64,000 bases of DNA from the NCBI RefSeq assembly GCF_014898055.3, contig NW_023605194.1, forward strand, positions 61,357,361-61,421,360. The letters run 5' to 3'. The stretch is from Talpa occidentalis. Lineage: Eukaryota > Chordata > Mammalia > Eulipotyphla > Talpidae. Positions 56,908-64,000 of the stretch are shown here, in pieces. The position numbers and the translations under genes were made by a program. Each line of letters opens with the position of its first letter. The first letter of the stretch is position 1. The notes below the pieces were generated by a model. It ran no database searches. It was not told the origin of the DNA and was given only the letters and a program-made list of their open reading frames with translations.

Positions 56908-57251
56908 CGGTATGTACCTTTGAACCATGACATAGTTGGGATGCTGACCCTCTTGCACAGTAGAAAACCCACATATAACTTCTGACTCCCCAGAAACTGT
57001 ACTATGATAGCCTCTGATGACAGGATGCCTCACTGATAACATAAACAGTGGGTTGACACTTATTTTGTATGTTGTATGCATATACTATATCCTTACTATA
57101 AACTAGAGAAAAGAGAATGTTATGGAGAAAATCACAAGGAAGAGAAAATATTTACAGTCCTGTACTGTTTACTTGCACTGTAAGTTTACAAGAAAGTCCA
57201 CAGATAAATGGACCTATGCAGCTCAGATCCTTGTTATTCAAGGGTCAACTC
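56908..57251 (-). mobile_element. Tigger2-like MITE (TcMar), near full length
   Basis: Reads in reverse-complement order of the family starting like cagttgacccttgaacaaca. Visible: tgtacctttgaaccatgaca, cacatataacttctgactcc, gataacataaacagtggg, attttgtatgttgtatgcat, gagaatgttatggagaaaat, cttgttattcaagggtcaac. Both terminal inverted repeats are present and TA follows the right end (57252-57253). Non-autonomous. Confidence 0.88.
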
Positions 57252-57253
57252 TA

Positions 57254-57974
57254 TTACTTTTATGTTGTGCTTTTAAAAAGGAATGAACATTCACTTCCTT
57301 AATTCTCCCCATTTTGAGGACTAGTAAATGATGCAAGAGTTAGAGCAACCATCTTGCACCCAAGGCAGTCTATGTTGATAAAGAGCTGCCGTAATAGCCG
57401 TGGATTCTCTGTATCTGGACTGTTAAAATGTGAGAGAAATGTATGAGAAAAATCAATTCTGAGTTGTCATAAATTGCAAAAACACGGTTATTTTATATAA
57501 CCTCAAGAAGAAAAACACACATTGCCAATTAAGTTATGACACAATGGTAAGATGTTATTGATTATAAGACACATTCCCATTTCAGAGTTGTTCAAAAGTG
57601 AAAAACTGTATCTTAAGATCATTTAAATATAATAAATGTTTAAGCCATTGTACTTGGAATTTCTTTGCGACAACAATGTATATCATACCCAATACAGGAG
57701 TTGCTGTCAGAGTGGGGTGCTGCCATAATAGAATCCCCAAATAAGTGACTTGGTTGGGTAGCAGGAACCAAGAAAACACTGCAAGCTGGAAATTTGGAGA
57801 TTTCTTGTTATGTCATGACAAAATAATTGGAAAAGGTTTCTTTACTGAAACTTTGGGAGGCAAAATGCAGGCAAAATCTAGAAACTTGAGTAAAATAGGT
57901 TGAGACAATTCAGAACATTTATGTATTCTCAAAACCTTTTTCCATTCTCAGATTGATAACCTCATGCCACTTTT
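57254..57974. other. Unique stretch
   Basis: Nothing recognised. Confidence 0.35.
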
Positions 57975-59008
57975 AAAAGGTGATATATTCTAACAAAGAG
58001 ACACCCTACTGATTGGGAGAAAATTTTTGCACAAAATGCAACTGATAGGGGACTGATCACAAAAATCTACAAAGAGCTCACATGACTCAACAAAAACAAA
58101 GTAAACAATCCAGTCAAAAAATGAGCAGAAGAGCTAAAAAGACACCCCTCCAAAGAGGAAATGCAAATTGCCAACAAGTATATGAAACAATGTTAAACAT
58201 CACTTATAATCAGGGTAATGCAAATCAAAATCACAATGAGATACCAGCTTACATCGGTGAGAATGGCACATATTAAAAAAAAAAAAACCAGCAACAACAA
58301 GTGTTAGTGAGGATGTAGAGACAAAGGAATTCTCCTGCACTGTTGGTGGGAGTGCAAAGTGGTCCAATTACTATGGAAAGCTGTGTGGAAGTTCCTCAAA
58401 CTACTAAAAACGGAGCTACCATACCACCCAGCAATTCTACTCCCAGGAATCTACCCACAGAACACAAAAACATTAATTCAAAAGGATACCTGCACCCCCA
58501 TGTTTATTGCAGCACTATTTACAATAGGTAAGCTATGGAAACAACCCCAATGCCCCAAAACACATGACTGGATCAAGAAGATGTTGTATATATACACAAT
58601 GGAATACTATTTAGCAATCAAAAAAGACAAACTCGTGCCATTTGCAGCAACATGGGTAGAGCTAGAAGGGATCATGCTCAGTGAAATATACCAGAAGGAA
58701 AAAGAAAAATATCAGATGGTTTCACCTATAGGAGGAATATAGGGGAACCAAATAAGGGGTCAGGAAAAAAAATAACAATAACAAAAAAAATGCAGGCAAC
58801 TATAAATCAGAGACATCCTGCAAGGGAGAAGGAGGTAGAGGAATCAGAGTAGGGGAGAGAAGAGCGCAAAGGACTATGGTGATGGTGCACAGGTGAATTG
58901 ATGGTGGGAATTTTAAGGGGACTACACCTGAGAGGAGAAGCCTACAAGCATACATTGTACACAAATGAACAATGAAGTAATATACATACATAAAAGGTGA
59001 CATATTCT
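57975..59008 (+). mobile_element. 5'-truncated L1 (1 kb) with 17-bp TSD
   Basis: The element is 57992-58991: about 750 bp of ORF2 3' part, then a 3' UTR and an A-rich end. TSD AAAAGGTGATATATTCT (57975-57991) recurs as AAAAGGTGACATATTCT (58992-59008). It is the most complete recent L1 3' end in the window and served as reference for the others. Confidence 0.95.
58359..58742 (+). pseudogene. L1 ORF2 C-terminal fragment
   Basis: The last 125 codons or so of ORF2 remain open: [14 protein letters not shown], then KQPQCPKTHDWIKKMLYIYT, ending at the normal stop after SPIGGI. The upstream part (58082-58276 and 58343-58531 frames) is broken, and the endonuclease and RT domains are absent. Confidence 0.9.
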
Positions 59009-61285
59009 GAAGGAGCAGCTTTAGCAGGTGATAATGTTATAGCCGTAAGACTTCTTGCCCAGACCCAAAGCAGAAGCAAAGCTCAGATTAGGGGTGTTGC
59101 CTTGCCACTCAAACCTATAGTCTCGGAAGATCCCAAGGAAGGAGAGAGAGACATGGGTGGAGTAAAATTAAGTAAATATAAGATCAGTTAAGCAAACCAC
59201 AACTCTGGATGAGTTCTTTGGCTGTAGTTAAACGTGTATGAATCAGCAGGAACCAAATAGCCAAATGCCTGTGATTTCTCCATCCCCCAAACAAACAATC
59301 TCCCAAATATGCTCCAGGCAGGAAGTGAATTATAAAATGTACACAGCTCCAAAGGAAGTGAGTTCTTCACCACTTACCTCAGGTGTGACAAGTGAGAATA
59401 ATTGGAAGGAAGATATTTTCATTGGATAGAAGTAAAAAAATTCAAGGAAATTGTCAGGGGAGGGGAACTTTGGTAATTGCTATGGACAAGTGACTGCAGT
59501 GTTTTCCCATCTTCCCTTTGCCTAATGGGAGTTCAAATTGCAGTTCATTTGTTCCTGCTCCACCTTTGTGTGTAGAGGGTGTTTGCATATAAGAAAGGGA
59601 GAGATAACACTCCATCAGCCCTGAGGAGCCTCCTCCAGACTTGATGGCAAAGACTGTGCCTCCTTGGAGAGCCCAGCCCTGGAGCCAGATGCATTAACTA
59701 GAGGAGGCATTTGGGTTGAACTCTGAGGGGGTGGGGAGAGTGTGTTCCCTTTGTGGGAGGGTGTGAGTGTGAGTGAGTGAGTGCTTGAGAGACTGGAGAA
59801 GGGGACTGGGTGGAGACTGCTGGTTATCCTGCATCTGTTCTTTCCTTACTTTAAGGAGAGAATAATAGTAAACTAATTTTGTACTTAGATCAATGACAGT
59901 GTAGGTAATGCCTTCAATTTTAAGTTTCTTTTCTTGCTAGCTGTGCAGTGCAACACGTTACAGGTAATGGGACTTGAGTGGGCATGATGAGTCACTGCTA
60001 TATTGTGCCTTCATAAGGCATGAACGTGAGGTCTGTCTGAGTGCCATTTGCCCTCATGCTGCTGTCTGGGGTGCCTGGGATGCAGACGCCAAGGCAGGGA
60101 CTGGGCCAGTCACCTTGAACTCAGGCAAGTGCATCCCAGAGAGCAGAGTGCCTTTCCTTCCTTAGTCAGGCAATCTCTGGATCACTGCTTGAGAAAGAAC
60201 AAATTTCTTATTAAAGCTGCTGCTGTTTTGAGTATCTTTATTATATAGCAGCTTAGACTAGACCCTACGTAATATAAGTACTACCCGAAAGCTTGTTCAA
60301 CTCATGAATTCATAGAAATCTTCTAAAGGATTTCTGCTTTAGGAAATTTATGCCAAATCATAACTTTATCTCAAGGGGGAGATAAGAAAGAAGATAAAAT
60401 CTAGCTCTTCTGTGGGCTTTCCATTTCCTAGAACAGACCAGAAATCCCAGACAGGAAGCAGAAATAGTAATATTGCTATAGCAGCTGAAAGCTGACCAGG
60501 AAGCAATGTGAACCTCGCCTTCTGTCCAAAGATGTGAGTAGTTTTTCTATGCTAAGTGTCATCAGACCCCTTTCTGACACTATCACTTATAAACCAGCAC
60601 TGTACTTCTGTCAAGGACAGGAAGAGACACATTTATTTTCCCCAACTGAAAAATGTATCCAATAGTTTTTTAGCCAAATGTAGTATAAAAGTCATCATTT
60701 TTTTAATTCTACTTGTCAGTCACTGGTAAACTGGTTAAGTTCTGTTATGGGTTTCTTGAGAGATCTTATACAAAACAACAATTAACACTTGTTGGGATTC
60801 CAGGCACAGTCTTTCTGTATAAGTCACCCAGATTCTCTAAGTAAAATGGAACATGTAACTTTCTTTGCTGATTTCAACCAGGTAATGTCAACAGCTTTGA
60901 TAAGGGCGACTGAGGCAGTATGAACATAGGGACATTAAATAAATGCTGATCCAATGACTTATCCCCCATTCCACCCACATTAACAAGGACATTTTACATC
61001 CACGGGAACCTTGACCAATCACTGCACAGTTGTTTTAGATGCAAGAAAGCTGAAACATTTTGACTGCTAGGGGCAGCAGTGGAACTGGGACATAGGTTAC
61101 AGAAACTTAGCTTACTCTTCTGCTTTCCTACTCTCTTAAGAACCTCCACTTGTTCCCTCCTCAGGGAAAAGACTCACAAGATGTAGAGATCCCATTGGGA
61201 TTTTCGACAGGTGGCTTAGGGAGCTCTGAGTGATATTCACCCCTCCTTCACAGACTAAGCCTCCACTCTTGAAGGTCGGCAGTCA
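59009..61285. other. 2.3-kb repeat-poor stretch
   Basis: Short GTGA-type repeats at about 59765-59790. No gene or named repeat recognised. Confidence 0.4.
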
Positions 61286-61289
61286 TCCA

Positions 61290-61620
61290 TCAACTGAACG
61301 GATATTTATAAATCAGGTGCAAGTCTAGGTGCTGTGGATATAACAGCAAGAAACAAAAATTCCCTGCCCTCCTGGAATTTACACAATAGAAAACATGATA
61401 AATTATGAAGAATGTTAAAGTGAAGTAGAAGCAACCAGATAATGGTGATAGAGAGAAAAGACTGGGGTGGTGTGACTGTGTGATCAGCATGAGCTTCATG
61501 GTGATATTGTTAGGACTGCAGGTAATGAGAAAGTAAGAGAATGGACAGTAAGATATTTCGATGAGGAAGCACATAGTTGAGGAAAAGGCCAATTCAAAGA
61601 CCCTGAGACAGGATGATGCC
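61290..61620 (+). repeat. L2 fragment
   Basis: gtctaggtgctgtggatata, acagcaagaaacaaaaattc, cctgccctcctggaatttac, tgagacaggatgatgcctgg. A 100-codon minus-strand frame here is not a gene. Confidence 0.7.
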
Positions 61621-61765
61621 TGGCTAATTAGTAGAATTTTAGCTTCTCACACGCTTCATAAATGGTCATGATTCTTTTAAAGTATCAGCTTTCTCCCTCC
61701 TTCCCTCCTTCAAACCTGCTTTCCTCTCCTCCTTGTCCCTTCCCACCTCTTTTGTTTGTTAAAAA

Positions 61766-62273
61766 TGTAAATAGTGCAAAAATTTTCTCCCAGTCAGTGG
61801 GGTGTCCCTTTGTTTTGGTTATTGTCTCTTTTGCTGTGCAGAAGCTCTTTAATTTGATGTAGTCCCAGCTGTTGATCTTTGCCTTCACTATCACTGCTTT
61901 GGGTGATGTGTATTTAAAGATGTTACTGAGGAGTCATGTAGTGTTTCGCCTATAGTTCCTTCTATATCTTTTATGGTTTCAGGTCTTATGTCTAGTTCTT
62001 TTATCCATTTTGAGTTGTTTTTTGGCAACTACAAACCAGAGACACACTACAGGGGGGTCAAGAAGGGAGTAGGATCAAAACAAGGGGGGTGGGAATGGTT
62101 ACGGGGACGACAATAACCAAGATTAAAATGCATACATTGTACAAAAATGAAAAATGATGTAAAAAACATAAAATAAACTTAAAAAAGAGTCAACAATTTT
62201 AACATGTAACATAAGTAAATAAAAAAAGCTCCTTTGTAATATTTGAAAGTTGAAAAAAGAGTGTAAATAGTGC
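61766..62273 (+). mobile_element. L1 insertion with inverted 5' part and extra 3' sequence
   Basis: 61778-62022 is reverse-complement L1 ORF2 (aattttctcccagtcagtgg, ctgtgcagaagctctttaat, ccattttgagttg). At about 62023 it flips to plus-strand 3' UTR (ctacaaaccagagacacact, G-rich tract, gcatacattgtacaaaaatg) with an A-rich end at 62186. TSD TGTAAATAGTGC is identical at 61766-61777 and 62262-62273; the last four bases on the left (GTGC) are also L1 text, a microhomology. 62187-62261 is non-L1 sequence with two further A-rich tails, a candidate 3' transduction. Confidence 0.88.
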
Positions 62274-62284
62274 TGCTCTCTCCT

Positions 62285-62470
62285 TTACATGGTTCTCTGA
62301 CAAGTGCTCTTACTAGCATATAATAGTGTTCCAAGTGCTTCACAGATTTAATTCATTTAAATCTCACAACAGTCCTTGGATGCTGGTAATATTATTATCC
62401 TCATTTTGCAAGTTGGAACATACAGAGTTAACTGGCCCATGAAAACACAGGTAATAAAGGTCAGAGATAA
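62285..62470 (+). repeat. MIR SINE
   Basis: gtgttccaagtgcttcacag, aaatctcacaacagtccttg, tattatcctcattttgcaag, acatacagagttaactggcc. Confidence 0.8.
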
Positions 62471-63750
62471 GATTCAGACTCAAGGATTTGGACACCCCAG
62501 GATTTTGGTAGGACAATTTATACATTTTAACCATAATATTATAAGTTGCCCCACCAATCTGTTACTGGTAGGACATAGTCTACAGTCCAGCCTCAGGTAG
62601 GGGTCAAGTCTTTGCTAGGTCCTCTAAGAATAAACCGAAATTTGGTGATTGATTCTGAGTAGGATCCCCAGGGTAAAGTGGATCTTCCATAAACAGGAAT
62701 GGTTGCTGAGGGGAAAAAAAAAATCCTTCTGTTTTCTTTAGAACAAAACATCCAAGTTACATGGGAATGTACCACATGATTTTTGTGAATTGAAGTCAAT
62801 TTGGCACCAGCAGAAATAACCTTAGGAACAAAGTTTGTATACAGTATGTTCTTACGGAAACCACATTTAGAACGTAGAGTAAACTGTTAAAGAAAGACCC
62901 TTCTTTCTGGAGTTGCATTAGCTGTCTTTGGGTGGGGACAGCAAGTTGTTTCGTTTATAAGCTTTGTACATCAAAAGCTAGATCTGCTTACACTTTAAAA
63001 CCAAAAGGAGGAGAAAGGCTTATTTTTAGCTATCTGAAATTTAAGCCAAACCAGCATTGACATATGGATGTCCCAGGCTGCACCATGTCAGAAAATTTCT
63101 TAGAGATGACATTAAACAGCAATATATTATTGCAGCTGTAAAAAGTCAATAAGGGTCTCCTCTTATAACTTAGTTTAATAGCTAAAGGGCCACTGGGTTA
63201 GAGATATTGGATTTCTCAGAATTAGGCCAGGCTGCCTGGGATTTGGGTTGTCACGTGGGAACTGAGTTCAGTCCCATGAGGATAAGAATATCAGTGTATG
63301 TAGGCGAAACAGATTTGTTTTTTTGTATGTGAGTCAACCATGTGACCAAAGGGCTCTCTACTGCATTTAATTTCTAAGAGAAAGGTTTAATTTTTAAATT
63401 TCATGTGGTAGGTAAATTCAAATATACATATTAACATAAAACAAATTGCCAGGGATATAAAATAACCACTCTACATTTTTTGTTATACCTTTCTACCTAG
63501 ATAGATAAATAAAATATTGAATTAATGGTGAGACAACTATAGATATATAGACACACTGAATTGTAGATTAGTTTACACAAAATGCAATAAAATCATCCCA
63601 TCTCACTGGGAAATCTTTTTGCTGTTATTTTAATGTTGGTTGATGTGATATTTCACTTAGTTTTCTCTGTTATTAAATTTTTCAATGCCATTATTTTTAT
63701 TTATATACTTTTTAAGACCATTTAGGTTCTACTTTACTTAAGGCATACTC
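62471..63750. other. Unique AT-rich stretch
   Basis: No gene or named repeat recognised. Confidence 0.35.
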
Positions 63751-63754
63751 TATT

Positions 63755-64000
63755 TTGGTGGAGCCCTAAAGCTCGACCTGACATTATCCCTGGAATGGTG
63801 ACTGCATTAAGTTAAATGAGCAAAGGAATTTTACAGATGGAGTTACGGTTACTACCTCTTGGACAGGTAGATTATCTTGGATGATTGGGTGGGTCCAATG
63901 GAATCAACTGGGCCCTTCGTAGTGCAAGAGAGAGGCAGAAGCTTAGCTCACAAAGATGTTATGTGGGAAGGCCTGGTCCTACTGCTATTAGCTTTAAAGG
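63755..64000 (+). mobile_element. MLT1-like LTR (ERVL-MaLR), cut by window end
   Basis: gcaaaggaattttacagatg, gagttacggttactacctct, aggtagattatcttggatga, ttgggtgggtccaatggaat and gcaagagagaggcagaagc fit the 5' part of MaLR-type LTRs. The 3' part lies beyond the window. Confidence 0.55.

Overview
This window looks like non-coding nuclear DNA of a placental mammal. Evidence is the mix of old mammal-wide repeats (MIR, L2, MER5A, Tigger DNA transposons, MLT1 and MLT2 LTRs) together with younger lineage-specific L1 copies and at least 16 copies of one tRNA-derived SINE. The SINE has a tRNA-like head with A and B boxes, a body that is not tRNA-like, and an AATAAATAAATCTTT tail. It is not Alu, B1/B2, a carnivore CAN SINE, or the cetartiodactyl CHR/Bov-tA type. 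From memory it best fits the SINE of rhinolophoid bats (Rhin-1 type), so a horseshoe or leaf-nosed bat is a tentative guess. I support no protein-coding gene, true tRNA, rRNA or other host gene here. The longest open frames (150 to 178 codons) have no recognisable domain and are close to chance expectation. The window could be an intron or intergenic.

Layout. 0-5 kb: MIR, four SINEs (two inside an old L1 3' end), a 5'-truncated L1 with target-site duplication (TSD), a scrap of L1 3' UTR and an MLT1 LTR. 5-7.8 kb: mostly unique. 7.8-10.2 kb: a nearly full MLT2 solo LTR, L2 split by a SINE, and an L1 with TSD. 10-12.9 kb: MIR, GA repeat, GC-richer unique DNA. 12.9-19.5 kb: dense repeats: L2 split by an L1, L2 split by a Tigger MITE, MIR split by a SINE, a 607-bp Tigger element with both ends, an L1 interrupted by an unidentified segment, and a second copy of that segment at 19.34 kb. 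20-25 kb: L1, a hAT MITE, an ERV-type LTR on the minus strand, a 5'-inverted L1 and a SINE. 25.4-33.6 kb: a large L1-derived block, mostly minus strand, carrying younger L1 and SINE insertions nested up to three deep. 33.6-43.8 kb: mostly unique with MIR/L2, one SINE and MER5A. 43.9-46.5 kb: a second ERV-type LTR and two SINEs. 46.5-57 kb: largely unique, with a SINE-in-SINE pair, L2, MIR and a tandem repeat. 57-64 kb: a Tigger MITE, a 1-kb L1 with TSD, a 5'-inverted L1, MIR and an MLT1-like LTR cut by the window edge.

The coherent story is retrotransposition history rather than a pathway. L1 supplies the reverse transcriptase and the SINEs presumably used it. TSDs can be read directly for most SINEs and several L1s, which lets insertions be ordered in time. 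Three of the younger L1 copies have inverted 5' parts (twin priming). The least explained signal is a 73-bp sequence present twice, 1.6 kb apart (17737-17809 and 19340-19412), aligning without gaps at 57 of 73 positions; one copy sits inside an L1. I did not find a new gene system.
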